DNA of 63,770 nt, taken from Gammaproteobacteria bacterium. GTDB taxonomy: Bacteria > Pseudomonadota > Gammaproteobacteria > VBWC01. Below are positions 7,691 through 18,057 of this stretch, piece by piece; position 1 is the stretch's first letter, and the number at the start of each line of letters is the position of its first letter. The position numbers and the translations under genes are program-made. Location of the stretch: positions 1 to 63,770 of the forward strand of contig VBWC01000009.1 of assembly GCA_006218035.1 (NCBI GenBank), in the 5' to 3' direction. The notes below the pieces were generated by a model that saw only the letters and a list, made by a program, of their open reading frames with translations, was not told the DNA's origin and made no database searches.

Positions 7691-8131
7691 GTGACGATCG
7701 TGAATCGTAGTGCGCTGGTGCCGTATACGGCAGCGGAAATGTTTTCCCTGGTCAATGATGTGGAGTCGTACCCGCGCTTTCTGCCGTGGTGTTCGTCGGC
7801 AAAAATTCATCATCAGGCGGAGGATGAGATTCGGGCGTCGCTCGGCATCGCGAAAGGCGGCTTTGAACGGTCGTTCACCACCTGTAACCGCATGCAGGCC
7901 GACAAGATGATCGAAATGCGTCTGCTCGAAGGACCGTTCCGGCATTTCGAGGGCTTCTGGCGCTTCGAGGCGCTCGGCGAAAAAGGGTGCAAGGTGTCAC
8001 TGGCGCTGGAATTCGAGTTCGCCAGCCGCATTGTCAGTATCACGGTCGGACCGATATTCAACCACGCTGCGAGCACCCTGGTGGATGCGTTCTGCAAACG
8101 GGCGGAGGATGTATTTGGAAAACGCAGGTAA
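7691..8131 (+). CDS. ratA: RatA family protein (START/SRPBCC fold; ribosome association factor)
   Basis: A 146-residue member of the polyketide-cyclase/START-like family typified by E. coli RatA and eukaryotic COQ10. The conserved opening NRSALVPYTAAEMFSLVNDVESYP, then RFLPWC, and the C-terminal VSITVGPIFNHAASTLVDAFCKRAEDVF helix are diagnostic. E. coli RatA is reported to block 70S association, while COQ10 relatives bind ubiquinone; with complex I and bc1 in this window a quinone role is equally plausible. The start is GTG at 7691 with GGAAGCGAG upstream. It overlaps rnfH by 23 bases, the classic ratA-rnfH pair. Confidence 0.93.
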   Translation: MTIVNRSALVPYTAAEMFSLVNDVESYPRFLPWCSSAKIHHQAEDEIRASLGIAKGGFERSFTTCNRMQADKMIEMRLLEGPFRHFEGFWRFEALGEKGCKVSLALEFEFASRIVSITVGPIFNHAASTLVDAFCKRAEDVFGKRR

Positions 8132-8408
8132 AATCCGCGTCGAAATCGCCTACGCCCGTCCGGACACGCAGATCATCGTCCCGCTCGAGGTCAGCCCCGG
8201 GACAGCGGTGGAGGAGGCGATACGGCATTCGGGCGTGCTGGAATCGTTTCCGGAGATCGACCTGGGCACGAACAAGGTGGGCATATTCGGCAAACTGGTC
8301 AAGCTGGACACCCACTTGCGTGCCGGCGACCGGATCGAGATCTACCGGGCGCTGATCGCCGATCCGAAGGAGGTACGCCGCAAACGTGCCGCGGAGGAAG
8401 ATAAATAA
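8109..8408 (+). CDS. rnfH: RnfH family ubiquitin-like protein (UPF0125)
   Basis: About 99 residues with the beta-grasp RnfH pattern: IRVEIAYARPDTQ, TAVEEAIRHSG, IDLGTNKVGIFGK, DRIEIYRALIADPKEVRRKRA. RnfH is nearly always cotranscribed with ratA; its biochemical role is unclear. The start is uncertain: GGAGG abuts the ATG at 8109 but lies five bases before TTG at 8115 in the same frame, so TTG may be the true start. The gene overlaps ratA, which indicates translational coupling. Confidence 0.93.
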   Translation: MYLENAGKIRVEIAYARPDTQIIVPLEVSPGTAVEEAIRHSGVLESFPEIDLGTNKVGIFGKLVKLDTHLRAGDRIEIYRALIADPKEVRRKRAAEEDK

Positions 8409-8427
8409 TCGGCTGCTGATGCTGGCG

Positions 8428-8757
8428 TCAGCGGCCGATCGCGCCTTCGGGCAGACCGTGCCGCTCGATATTGACCAATGTGTCGTCGGTAAACGTCAGC
8501 GTGATGCGCTGCACGGTTTCCATCTCGCCGTTTTTTACCTCGCTGAAAATATAATCCCAGCGGTTGTGATGAAACGGGTCCTGTAGCGTCGGGGTGCCCA
8601 GCAAGAATCGGACCTGTTTCTGCGTCATGCCGGTTTTCAGTTGTTCGATGATCTCGGGCTCGAGGACATTGCCCTGCTGGACATCGATCTTGTGAACGGA
8701 ACAGGCGCTTAACAGAAGACTTGCGCTCGCTAGCAAATAAATGAGAAGCTTTTGCAT
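8428..8757 (-). CDS. bamE: Outer membrane protein assembly factor BamE (SmpA)
   Basis: A 109-residue outer-membrane lipoprotein of the BAM complex, which folds beta-barrel proteins. The ATG read from 8757 opens a signal MQKLLIYLLASASLLLSAC whose lipobox Cys is residue ~19. The BamE core follows: LEPEIIEQLKTGMTQKQV, FLLGTP, DPFHHNRWDYIF. AGAGGA precedes the start. The gene converges on rnfH and diverges from fur, the usual gammaproteobacterial arrangement. Confidence 0.95.
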   Translation of the reverse strand: MQKLLIYLLASASLLLSACSVHKIDVQQGNVLEPEIIEQLKTGMTQKQVRFLLGTPTLQDPFHHNRWDYIFSEVKNGEMETVQRITLTFTDDTLVNIERHGLPEGAIGR

Positions 8758-8881
8758 GTGTCCTCTAGTTCCATTGACGCATTGAAAAATGGTGACGTAA
8801 TCATACCGTAGCCGTCTGTTTTTTTGGAACGTTTTTAGGGGTTCCTCCGTCACTGTACGACAAAATCTGGAGAGGGGAGCT

Positions 8882-9310
8882 ATGGGCGTGGACAACATCA
8901 ATGAATTGCGCAGCGTTGGTCTCAAGGCGACCGGCCCGCGGCTGAAGATTCTCGAGATCATGGCGAGCAACCGTGGTCGTCACATGAAGCCGGAAGACGT
9001 GTACAAGGCTCTGCTTGATACCAACGAGGATATCGGACTGGCAACGGTGTACCGGGTGCTGACGCAGTTCGAAGCGGCCAATCTGGTCAAGCGCCATCAC
9101 TTCGACGGTAACCAGTCGGTCTTCGAACTGGAAGAAGGCGGGCATCACGACCACATCCTGTGCGTACGCTGCGGCCGTGTCGACGAATTTACCGATGAAA
9201 CCATCGAGAAGGCGCAGCGCGATATCGCGACCCGGGCCGGGTACGCGATGACCGATCACTCGTTAAACATCTATGGCGTCTGCCCCGCTTGCCAGAAAAG
9301 TGAGACGTAG
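8882..9310 (+). CDS. fur: Ferric uptake regulator Fur
   Basis: A 142-residue cytoplasmic iron-sensing repressor. The winged helix (residues ~1-85) contains LKATGPRLKILEIM and GLATVYRVLTQFEAANLVKRH. The dimerisation/metal domain has the Fur signature GGHHDHILCVRCGRVDEF and a second CPAC pair near the end. A strong GGAGAGGGG Shine-Dalgarno precedes ATG. It diverges from bamE across 124 bp. I looked for a 19-bp Fur box there and did not see a convincing one, so autoregulation is not supported by sequence. Confidence 0.96.
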   Translation: MGVDNINELRSVGLKATGPRLKILEIMASNRGRHMKPEDVYKALLDTNEDIGLATVYRVLTQFEAANLVKRHHFDGNQSVFELEEGGHHDHILCVRCGRVDEFTDETIEKAQRDIATRAGYAMTDHSLNIYGVCPACQKSET

Positions 9311-9344
9311 CGCCGACTGACCGGTGATATGCGGCGGATCGAAA

Positions 9345-9378
9345 TGAGCATCCCCGGGCGCACGCCCGGGGATGCTCA
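9345..9378. terminator. Bidirectional hairpin between fur and recN
   Basis: A perfect 16-bp inverted repeat (9345-9360 with 9363-9378, effectively a 4-base loop) lies between the convergent ends of fur and recN and contains the recN stop codon. It is very GC-rich (CCCCGGGCG core). It lacks a clean U-tract on either side, so it may stop both transcripts by structure or protect their 3' ends. Confidence 0.7.
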
Positions 9379-11049
9379 GTGTTCCTGCGCGCGTGCCATC
9401 ATCTCGCGCGCATGCGCGCGGGTGCGTTCGGTAATCGTCACACCGCCAAGCATGCGGGCCAGTTCGTCACAACGTTCCTCGTCGCTTAGTGCCTGTATCC
9501 GTGTCTGCGTGGTCGCATCGCCGGTCAGCTTGCTGACGCGCAGCTGATTATGGCCGAGCGCCGCCACCTGCGGTTGATGGGTGACGCATAACACCTGGCG
9601 CGTGCGCCCGATGGTGCGCAGTTTTTCGCCGACCATTTCCGCGATGCTACCGCCGATGCCGACATCGACCTCGTCGAATATCAGTGTCGGGATGCCGCCT
9701 TGCTGTATGGTCGCGACCTGGATCGCGAGACTGATGCGCGACAGCTCACCGCCCGATACCACCTTGTTCAACGGCATCGGCGGTTGGCCGGGGTTGGCGC
9801 TGACATGAAATTCGATACGATCGAGTCCGGCCGCAGACGCCTGTTCGGCATCGACGGTTTCCAGAACGACGGTGAACTGGCCACCCGGCATGCCGAGCTG
9901 GTGTATGTCGGCGGTTACCCGCTTGGCCAGTTTCGTAGCGGCCTTGCGGCGCCCGCCGGACAGGCGGGTCGCGGCGTCGAGAAATGCCGCTCGCCCGGCC
10001 GCGGTTTCCCTGACCAGTTGATCGAGCCGTATATCGGCATTCTCCAGATTGGCAAGCTCCTCTGTCAGCCGCTCCCGTAACGCGACGAGGTCGCCCGGTT
10101 CGATACGATGCTTGCGGGCCAGCGCGAACATTGTGGCGATGCGTTGCTCCACGTCGGCCAGTCGCTGCGGGTCCGATTCCAGCTTGTCCAGGTAGCGGCG
10201 CAGTTCGGCGACGGCTTCGTGCAGCTGAATCGCCGCGCTGTCGAGCAATTCGGCGGCCGGGACCAGCGCGTTATCGAACTCCAGTAACTGGCCGATGTCG
10301 CGGGTGCTATCGGCGAGGATGCTGCTGACCGACGGTTCGTCGTCATACAGGCCGTTGACCGCGCGGGCGCAGCTGTCACGCAACCGGTTTGAATTGGCGA
10401 GGCGACGGTGTTCTTCTTCCATTGCCTGCCATTCGTCGGGTTGCGGCGCGAGCACCTCGAGTTCCTGTGCCTGGTAGCGGAGCAGATCGAGGCGGGCGTC
10501 GCGGTCGCCGGCCGCACGGCGCAGCATTGCAAGTTCGTCATTGCTGCGTTGCCACGAATAAAACAGCGATGACACCTCGGCGGCCAGTGTCGCGTGGCCG
10601 GCAAATTCGTCCAGCAGCCGGCGCTGCATGTCGCGGCGCAGCAGTGACTGGTGCTCGTGCTGGCCATGGATGTCGATCAGTTGCTCGCCGAGTTCGCGCA
10701 GCAACTGCATCGGCGCGGGCGTGCCGTTGATGTAACCCTTGGAGCGGCCGTCGCCGGTGATGGTCCGCCGCAGCTGGCATTCGTCATCCGCCGCAAAATC
10801 GTGCTCGGCGAGCCATTGCCTGACAGGTTCGAGGCTGCTCGGATCGAAGCTGACCTGAATCTCGGCGCGCTCGGCACCGTGGCGGATAACGCCCGGTCCG
10901 GCGCGGTCGCCGAGTGCCAGGCCGACCGCGTCCATCAGGATCGATTTGCCGGCGCCGGTCTCGCCGGTGAGCACGGTCATGCCCGGGTCGATATCCAGAT
11001 CGAGCTCTTCGATGATCGCGAAATTCCTGACGTAGATATGTGTCAGCAT
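9376..11049 (-). CDS. recN: DNA repair protein RecN
   Basis: A 557-residue SMC-like ATPase acting in double-strand break repair. Walker A GETGAGKS is at residues 29-36. Two long coiled-coil arms (~150-370) flank a hinge. The ABC signature VVSGGELSRISLAIQ and Walker B TLIFDEVDVGIGG come near the C-terminus, followed by a THQPQVAALG switch. Length is normal. nadK lies 47 bp upstream on the same strand, the conserved nadK-recN pair. In enterics recN is under LexA, but no CTGT-N8-ACAG-like LexA box was seen upstream, so it is probably transcribed from the nadK promoter. Confidence 0.97.
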   Translation of the reverse strand: MLTHIYVRNFAIIEELDLDIDPGMTVLTGETGAGKSILMDAVGLALGDRAGPGVIRHGAERAEIQVSFDPSSLEPVRQWLAEHDFAADDECQLRRTITGDGRSKGYINGTPAPMQLLRELGEQLIDIHGQHEHQSLLRRDMQRRLLDEFAGHATLAAEVSSLFYSWQRSNDELAMLRRAAGDRDARLDLLRYQAQELEVLAPQPDEWQAMEEEHRRLANSNRLRDSCARAVNGLYDDEPSVSSILADSTRDIGQLLEFDNALVPAAELLDSAAIQLHEAVAELRRYLDKLESDPQRLADVEQRIATMFALARKHRIEPGDLVALRERLTEELANLENADIRLDQLVRETAAGRAAFLDAATRLSGGRRKAATKLAKRVTADIHQLGMPGGQFTVVLETVDAEQASAAGLDRIEFHVSANPGQPPMPLNKVVSGGELSRISLAIQVATIQQGGIPTLIFDEVDVGIGGSIAEMVGEKLRTIGRTRQVLCVTHQPQVAALGHNQLRVSKLTGDATTQTRIQALSDEERCDELARMLGGVTITERTRAHAREMMARAQEH

Positions 11050-11096
11050 GGCGTATCCGGATGGCGGCGCGGGCTAGCGGCGGGACCGAAGCAGAA

Positions 11097-11975
11097 TCAC
11101 GGGTTTTCGCTCCAGTGTAACTTGGCGCGCAGTATTTCGTAATGGTCGTGATACACCGGATGAACCAGGCGCACGGTGCGTTCTTTTTTGCGTATCACGA
11201 CACGGTCGCCGGGTTCGAGACCGAAGCTGATCTGGCCATCGCAGGTCGCCTGGATTTTTTCCCGGTTGCTCTCGCTGCAGACGATCTCGATCTTGCTGCT
11301 GCCGGCGACGACGATCGGCCGATGGCTGAGCGTGTGCGGCGATATCGGTACCAGCAATATCGCGTCCAGCGTCGGGTGCAGTATCGGTCCGCCGCCGGAC
11401 AACGCGTAGGCGGTCGAGCCGGTCGGTGTCGCGACAATCAGGCCGTCGGAACGCTCGTTGCTGACAAAGTTGTCGTCGATATAGGTTTCCAGCTCTATCA
11501 TGCGGGCGACATTCCATTTGTGCACGACGACATCGTTGAATGCATCGCTGTCGCCAACGGTAGCGCCGTCGCGCTGAATTATCGCGTGCAGCAGAAAGCG
11601 CTCCTCCTCGATATAGTGGCCGCCGAGGATCTCGCCGATGTTCTGGATCATGACGTCCGGGGTGATGTCGGCGAGAAACCCGAGGCGTCCGAGATGAATG
11701 CCGACAACCGGTACGCCGAAGTCCGCCAGCGTGCGTGCCACGTTCAGCAGCGTACCATCGCCGCCAACGACGATGGCGAGATCGCAGCGCCGGCCGATCA
11801 GCTGGCGGTCGCCGGCTTCCAGGCCGTGGCCGGGCAGGATACGCGCCGTGTTTTCGTCGAGTATGATGTCCACCTGCTGCTGTTTGAGAAATGCGGCGAG
11901 TGTCTGAAGCGTCGGGCCGATGCGCGGGTCGTCGTGTTTGCCGATCAGGGCGATCGTCTTGAAAGCGGGCTTCAC
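11097..11975 (-). CDS. nadK: NAD kinase
   Basis: A 292-residue cytoplasmic enzyme that phosphorylates NAD to NADP with ATP. The GGDGTLLNVAR motif lies at ~residue 72-82 and the conserved DNFVSNERSDGLIVATPTGSTAYALS-type region in the middle, with the NE and TGSTAY elements that bind NAD. The start is a GTG with GGAGT eight bases upstream. It is first in a minus-strand operon with recN and diverges from hrcA. A dyad-symmetric element overlies its predicted promoter. Confidence 0.96.
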   Translation of the reverse strand: MKPAFKTIALIGKHDDPRIGPTLQTLAAFLKQQQVDIILDENTARILPGHGLEAGDRQLIGRRCDLAIVVGGDGTLLNVARTLADFGVPVVGIHLGRLGFLADITPDVMIQNIGEILGGHYIEEERFLLHAIIQRDGATVGDSDAFNDVVVHKWNVARMIELETYIDDNFVSNERSDGLIVATPTGSTAYALSGGGPILHPTLDAILLVPISPHTLSHRPIVVAGSSKIEIVCSESNREKIQATCDGQISFGLEPGDRVVIRKKERTVRLVHPVYHDHYEILRAKLHWSENP

Positions 11976-12002
11976 CGGGTCACTCCATCAATAATTTGGA
12001 AA

Positions 12003-12031
12003 AACTTAACACGTCAGCGTGTTAGCGCCAA
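12003..12031 (-). promoter_or_regulatory. Predicted nadK promoter
   Basis: On the minus strand TTGGCG (12026-12031) and TAAGTT (12003-12008) are separated by 17 bp, about 30 bp before the nadK start. The -35 is good and the -10 moderate. The spacer is filled by the 18-bp dyad annotated separately. Confidence 0.4.
12006..12025. promoter_or_regulatory. Dyad operator candidate between nadK and hrcA
   Basis: TAACACG-TCAG-CGTGTTA is a perfect 7-bp inverted repeat with a 4-bp centre (12007-12024), extending imperfectly one base each way. It lies between the predicted -35 and -10 of nadK and about 20 bp upstream of the hrcA -35. It does not match CIRCE or LexA. The position suits a repressor or MerR-like activator site. 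Confidence 0.4.
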
Positions 12032-12043
12032 TATGCTGGTTTC

Positions 12044-12072
12044 TTGACAGCGAAAGTAGCCAGTTGGTAACG
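12044..12072 (+). promoter_or_regulatory. Predicted hrcA promoter
   Basis: A perfect TTGACA (12044-12049) is followed at 16-17 bp by TGGTAACG, a weak -10-like element. The CIRCE operator starts 7-10 bp further downstream, over the expected transcription start, which supports the assignment. Confidence 0.5.
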
Positions 12073-12078
12073 TGCAGT

Positions 12079-12105
12079 CTAGCACTCGGATATCGCGAGT
12101 GCTAA
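12079..12105. promoter_or_regulatory. CIRCE element (HrcA operator)
   Basis: The right arm GAGTGCTAA is exact and the left arm CTAGCACTC differs from consensus TTAGCACTC only in its first base; the spacer is the canonical 9 bp. HrcA binds this operator to repress heat-shock genes. It sits just upstream of hrcA, so hrcA is autoregulated and the downstream grpE-dnaK genes can be co-controlled. Confidence 0.95.
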
Positions 12106-12164
12106 TACCCTCAACGGCCGGAACGAGTGTTGCGATGCCGGTATGTAGTCCGGCGGGAATGCAA

Positions 12165-13202
12165 ATGACTACCGAGATCAACGAGCGCGAACAGACCTTG
12201 CTGAAAATGCTGATCGAGTCCTATGTCCGGGACGGACAGCCGGTCGGGTCGCAAAAGCTTGCCCGCGATTCGCGGCTCAACCTCAGCCCGGCCACGGTGC
12301 GCAACATCATGGGCGATCTCGAGGCGCTGGGGCTGGTGTCGTCGCCACATACCTCGGCGGGTCGGATACCGACCGACAAGGGATATCGTCTGTTTGTCGA
12401 TTCGCTGCTGACGGTCCAGTCGCTCGATAACGACGAGGTGCAGCGGTTCAAGCAGGAAATCGACACGGACGAATCGGTCGAGGTGTTGATCGAGCGTGTG
12501 TCCTCGCTGCTGTCGGGTGTGACGCAGATGGCGGGTGTGGTTGTGGCGCCGCGTCGCGAGCATCAGGTGCTGCGTCATATCGAGTTGCTGCCGCTGTCGG
12601 ACAACCGGATTCTGGTCATCCTGGTGATGGATAAACAGGAGGTACAGAACCGGATCATCCGCACCGCCCACGCCTACACGCCGTCCGAACTGCAGCAGGT
12701 GGCCAATTATCTCAATGCCTCGCTGAGCGGCGCGGATCTGCAGACGGTGAGAAATCGGCTGCTGGCGGATATGCGCGAAACGCGCAGCAGGATGGACCGG
12801 CTGATGCAGCGCGCACTCGATATGGCGGAAAGTGTGTTCGCGGAAACGGCCGCGCTGGACGATTGCGTGATCGCCGGTCAGACCAATCTGATGGAGTTCT
12901 CCGAGCTGTCGGACATTGACAGGCTGCGCAGCCTGTTCGATGCCTTTAACAGCAAGCAGCAGATCCTGCACGTGCTCGATCAGTGTCTCGGCTCGCCGGG
13001 CGTGCAAATCTTCATCGGGCAGGAATCCGGCTATGAGCCGCTCAACAATTGCAGCCTGGTGACTTCGTCGTATGGGGTGAACAACCGCGCGATAGGGGTG
13101 CTCGGCGTGATCGGTCCGACCCGCATGGCCTATGACCGGGTGATTTCGATCGTCGACGCGACCGCGCGTTTGTTCAGCGCGGTCTTGAATCAGCGGCATT
13201 AA
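12165..13202 (+). CDS. hrcA: Heat-inducible transcription repressor HrcA
   Basis: A 345-residue repressor of chaperone genes. An N-terminal winged helix (residues ~1-75: LLKMLIESYVRDGQPVGS, LSPATVRNIMGDLEALGLV, HTSAGRIPTDKGYR) is followed by the HrcA ligand/dimer domain ending near GVLGVIGPTRMAYDRVISIV. The ATG at 12165 is preferred: GGGA lies six bases ahead, and ATG 12159 is the alternative. A CIRCE box lies 60 bases upstream. HrcA is missing in enterics but common in xanthomonads, betaproteobacteria and deep gammaproteobacteria. Its 3' end carries a sigma-32-type promoter for grpE. Confidence 0.95.
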   Translation: MTTEINEREQTLLKMLIESYVRDGQPVGSQKLARDSRLNLSPATVRNIMGDLEALGLVSSPHTSAGRIPTDKGYRLFVDSLLTVQSLDNDEVQRFKQEIDTDESVEVLIERVSSLLSGVTQMAGVVVAPRREHQVLRHIELLPLSDNRILVILVMDKQEVQNRIIRTAHAYTPSELQQVANYLNASLSGADLQTVRNRLLADMRETRSRMDRLMQRALDMAESVFAETAALDDCVIAGQTNLMEFSELSDIDRLRSLFDAFNSKQQILHVLDQCLGSPGVQIFIGQESGYEPLNNCSLVTSSYGVNNRAIGVLGVIGPTRMAYDRVISIVDATARLFSAVLNQRH

Positions 13203-13211
13203 CCCCCATAA
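13184..13211 (+). promoter_or_regulatory. Sigma-32 (heat-shock) promoter for grpE
   Basis: CTTGAAT (13184-13190), 13 bp, then CCCCATAA (13204-13211). This matches the sigma-32 consensus CTTGAAA-N11-16-CCCCATNT at nearly every position. The -35 is inside the last hrcA codons and the -10 just after its stop. It would give grpE a ~85-nt leader. Confidence 0.75.
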
Positions 13212-13302
13212 CTGGCTTATTGCGTTTGCGCAGACGGCGCGGGCCGAAGCCGCCCGGGTTTTGTTTTGACTGCGATTTCAATACATTGTACGGAGAAGAT
13301 GC

Positions 13303-13938
13303 ATGACGAATCAGGAGAGCGCCGCACCGGAGGCAGCGGAACAGGCTGCGGACATCGCGGGCGAAGGTCCGGGCGAGGCGACAGAGGTCGCGGTGCAAGG
13401 ACCGGCATCGGGGACGGTCGAGGAGTTGCAGCAGGCACTGATGGCCGCCGAGCAGAAGGTGGCCGAGCACATTGAGCAGATATTGCGCGGGCGCGCCGAG
13501 CTGGAGAACATGCGGCGACGGACCGAACGTGAACTGGCCAACGCCCACAAATACGCCATCGAGAAATTCGCAATGGAACTGCTGCCGGTGCGTGACAGCC
13601 TGAAGCTGGGACTGGCCGCCGTCGGGGAGTCGAGCGCCGATGTGGCCAGGTTGAAAGAGGGCATGGACCTGACTCTGAAGATTTTGACTGCGGCGATGGC
13701 GAAATTCGGTATCGCCGAATTGAACCCGGAGGGTGACAAATTTAATCCGGCGCTGCATCAGGCCGTGGCAGTTCTGCCGGGTGACGGCGAGCCGAACACC
13801 GTGCTGACGGTGCATCAGCACGGCTATCTGTTGCACGACCGCTTGATCCGGCCGGCAATGGTGGTGGTGTCCGGCGCCAGACCCACAGGCGACTCCGCGG
13901 CGCACGGAAACGTCGGGGACGTCGGCCAAAACACTTGA
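13303..13938 (+). CDS. grpE: Nucleotide exchange factor GrpE
   Basis: A 211-residue cochaperone that releases ADP from DnaK. It has an acidic, Ala/Glu-rich N-terminus, a long coiled-coil (~40-105, with RAELENMRRRTERELANAHKY) and the C-terminal beta-domain (NPEGDKFNPALHQAV, LTVHQHGYLLHDRLIRPAMV). A GGAG sits 8 bases before ATG. Its stop codon is part of the -35 element of the dnaK promoter. Confidence 0.96.
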   Translation: MTNQESAAPEAAEQAADIAGEGPGEATEVAVQGPASGTVEELQQALMAAEQKVAEHIEQILRGRAELENMRRRTERELANAHKYAIEKFAMELLPVRDSLKLGLAAVGESSADVARLKEGMDLTLKILTAAMAKFGIAELNPEGDKFNPALHQAVAVLPGDGEPNTVLTVHQHGYLLHDRLIRPAMVVVSGARPTGDSAAHGNVGDVGQNT

Positions 13939-13960
13939 ATCCGCTGCGATTACCCCAATA
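13934..13960 (+). promoter_or_regulatory. Sigma-32 (heat-shock) promoter for dnaK
   Basis: CTTGAAT (13934-13940), 12 bp, then CCCCAATA (13953-13960), again close to the sigma-32 consensus and sharing the exact heptamer of the grpE promoter. The grpE stop TGA lies inside the -35. Expected start is near 13968, a ~50-nt leader for dnaK. Confidence 0.7.
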
Positions 13961-14018
13961 TTGAGTCACAGTACCAACGATTGGCAGCGTAGCAGTCCAA
14001 CCACGGAGAGTTTCAGTC

Positions 14019-15941
14019 ATGGGAAAAATTATCGGAATCGACCTCGGCACGACCAATTCGTGCGTGGCCGTCATGGAGGGTGGCAAACCCCGGGTCATTG
14101 AGAACAGCGAGGGCGACCGTACCACGCCGTCGATCGTCGCCTATGCCGATGATACGGAGATACTGGTCGGGCAGGCCGCGAAACGGCAGGCCGTTACCAA
14201 CCCCAAGAACACGTTCTTCGCGATCAAGCGCCTGATCGGTCGTCGTTTCAAGGACGACGTCGTGCAGCGCGACATCAAGATGGTGCCATACAAGATTCTG
14301 GCGGCGGATAACGGCGACGCCTGGGTGGAAGTGAAGGGCAAGAAGCTCGCGCCGCAGGAGATCTCCGCGCGCGTGCTGATGAAAATGAAAAAGACCGCCG
14401 AGGATTACCTTGGCGAACCGGTGACCGAAGCGGTGATCACCGTGCCGGCCTATTTCGACGATTCGCAGCGCCAGGCGACCAAGGACGCCGGCCGCATCGC
14501 CGGTCTTGAGGTCAAGCGCATCATCAACGAACCGACGGCCGCGGCGCTGGCGTACGGCATGGACAAGAAGCGCGGCGACCGCAAGATTGCCGTCTATGAT
14601 CTTGGCGGCGGTACGTTCGACATCTCGATTATCGAGATTGCCGAGGTCGATGGCGAGCACCAGTTCGAGGTGCTGTCGACCAACGGCGACACCTTCCTGG
14701 GTGGCGAGGATTTCGATCTGCGTCTGATCGAGTATCTGGCCGAGCAGTTCAAGAAGGATTCCGGGATCGATGTGCACAACGATCCGCTGGCCTTGCAGCG
14801 CCTGAAGGAAGCGGCGGAAAAGGCGAAGATCGAGCTGTCCTCCAGTCAGCAGACCGACGTGAACCTGCCGTACATCACCGCCGATGCCGCGGGGCCGAAG
14901 CATCTCAATATCAAGGTGACGCGCGCGAAGCTGGAGGCGCTGGTCGAGGATCTGATCGAGCGCACGATCGGACCGTGCAAAACTGCGATGAAGGACGCCG
15001 GCATGGGGCCGTCGGATATCGAAGATGTGATCCTCGTCGGTGGCCAGACCCGCATGCCGAAGGTGCAGGAAGCGGTCAAGAACTTCTTCGGCCAGGAGCC
15101 ACGCAAGGACGTCAACCCGGACGAGGCGGTGGCGGTCGGCGCGGCGATACAGGCCGGCGTGCTCGGCGGCCAGGTCAAGGACGTGTTGCTGCTCGACGTG
15201 ACGCCGCTGTCGCTCGGTATCGAGACGCTCGGCGGTGTCATGACCAAGCTGATCGACAAGAACACCACCATTCCGACGCAGGCCTCGCAGGTGTTCTCGA
15301 CCGCCGAGGACAGACAGACGGCGGTCACCGTGCACGTGTTGCAGGGCGAGCGCGAAATGGCCTCCGCCAACAAGTCGCTGGGTCGTTTCGATCTGGCCAA
15401 CATCCCGCCGGCGCCGCGCGGCGTGCCGCAAGTCGAGGTATCATTCGACATCGACGCGAACGGCATCCTCAACGTGTCGGCCAAGGACAAGGCGTCCGGC
15501 AAGGCGCAGTCTATTGTCATCAAGGCGGCCACCGGGTTGTCGGAGGATGAAATCGACAAGATGGTCAAGGACGCCGAGGCGCACGCCGACGAGGACCGCA
15601 AGTTCCGCGAACTGGTTGGCGCGCGTAATCAGGCCGACAGCATGATCCACGCGACGAAGAAATCGGTGCAGGATCTGGGTGACAAGTTGCACGCGGACGA
15701 AAAGAGCAACATCGACAAGGCGATCGAGGAGTTGCAGACCGCGCTCAAGGGCGACGACAAGGAATTGATCGAGCAGAAGACCGAGGCCCTGACGGAGGCT
15801 TCCGGCAAGCTCGCGGAACGCGTCTATGCCGAGAAAGCCGCGGGCGACGCGGCGGAGGCGACGGAAGGCGGCGAAACCGAAACCGGAAATGAAAAAGTGG
15901 TCGACGCCGAGTTCGAAGAAGTCAAAGAAAATAAAAAATAA
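14019..15941 (+). CDS. dnaK: Chaperone DnaK (Hsp70)
   Basis: A 640-residue ATP-driven chaperone. The nucleotide-binding domain (1-~385) opens [20 protein letters not shown] and contains [14 protein letters not shown] and [13 protein letters not shown]. The substrate domain (~390-505) and the helical lid follow, ending in the acidic [10 protein letters not shown] tail that contacts cochaperones. A clean GGAGAG Shine-Dalgarno precedes ATG. It is transcribed with dnaJ 79 bp downstream; a sigma-32-type promoter precedes it. Confidence 0.98.
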   Translation: MGKIIGIDLGTTNSCVAVMEGGKPRVIENSEGDRTTPSIVAYADDTEILVGQAAKRQAVTNPKNTFFAIKRLIGRRFKDDVVQRDIKMVPYKILAADNGDAWVEVKGKKLAPQEISARVLMKMKKTAEDYLGEPVTEAVITVPAYFDDSQRQATKDAGRIAGLEVKRIINEPTAAALAYGMDKKRGDRKIAVYDLGGGTFDISIIEIAEVDGEHQFEVLSTNGDTFLGGEDFDLRLIEYLAEQFKKDSGIDVHNDPLALQRLKEAAEKAKIELSSSQQTDVNLPYITADAAGPKHLNIKVTRAKLEALVEDLIERTIGPCKTAMKDAGMGPSDIEDVILVGGQTRMPKVQEAVKNFFGQEPRKDVNPDEAVAVGAAIQAGVLGGQVKDVLLLDVTPLSLGIETLGGVMTKLIDKNTTIPTQASQVFSTAEDRQTAVTVHVLQGEREMASANKSLGRFDLANIPPAPRGVPQVEVSFDIDANGILNVSAKDKASGKAQSIVIKAATGLSEDEIDKMVKDAEAHADEDRKFRELVGARNQADSMIHATKKSVQDLGDKLHADEKSNIDKAIEELQTALKGDDKELIEQKTEALTEASGKLAERVYAEKAAGDAAEATEGGETETGNEKVVDAEFEEVKENKK

Positions 15942-16020
15942 ATCGGGCGGTCCGCGCTGGCGAGCGGCAATATGCTGTCGCCCGCGCGGATCTGGCCATT
16001 GGCGATAACGGCTGACGGAC

Positions 16021-17993
<1,973 letters not shown>

Positions 17994-18020
17994 CGCCAGC
18001 GCCTGGCCGGTCATTCGACG

Positions 18021-18050
18021 TAGACACCCGGCGGCACGATCAAGTAGAAT
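18021..18050 (+). promoter_or_regulatory. Predicted carA promoter
   Basis: TAGACA (18021-18026) and TAGAAT (18045-18050) each match sigma-70 consensus at five of six bases and are 18 bp apart. Transcription would begin near 18057, exactly at the first leader hairpin. Confidence 0.5.
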
Positions 18051-18057
18051 TCCGCCC

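Noticed and set aside
7691..8408. ratA-rnfH as a true toxin-antitoxin module
   Set aside because: Despite older naming, RnfH is not an established antitoxin and the pair is a conserved core locus; no mobile-element context is seen.
8758..8881. Fur box in the bamE/fur divergent region
   Set aside because: No 19-bp GATAATGAT-type dyad could be made out; only loose AT-rich matches.
11050..11096. LexA box upstream of recN
   Set aside because: No CTGT-N8-ACAG-like sequence is present in the nadK-recN gap or before nadK.
14013..15431. 472-residue minus-strand frame opposite dnaK
   Set aside because: Shadow of dnaK codon bias, with no ribosome site and no recognisable domain.
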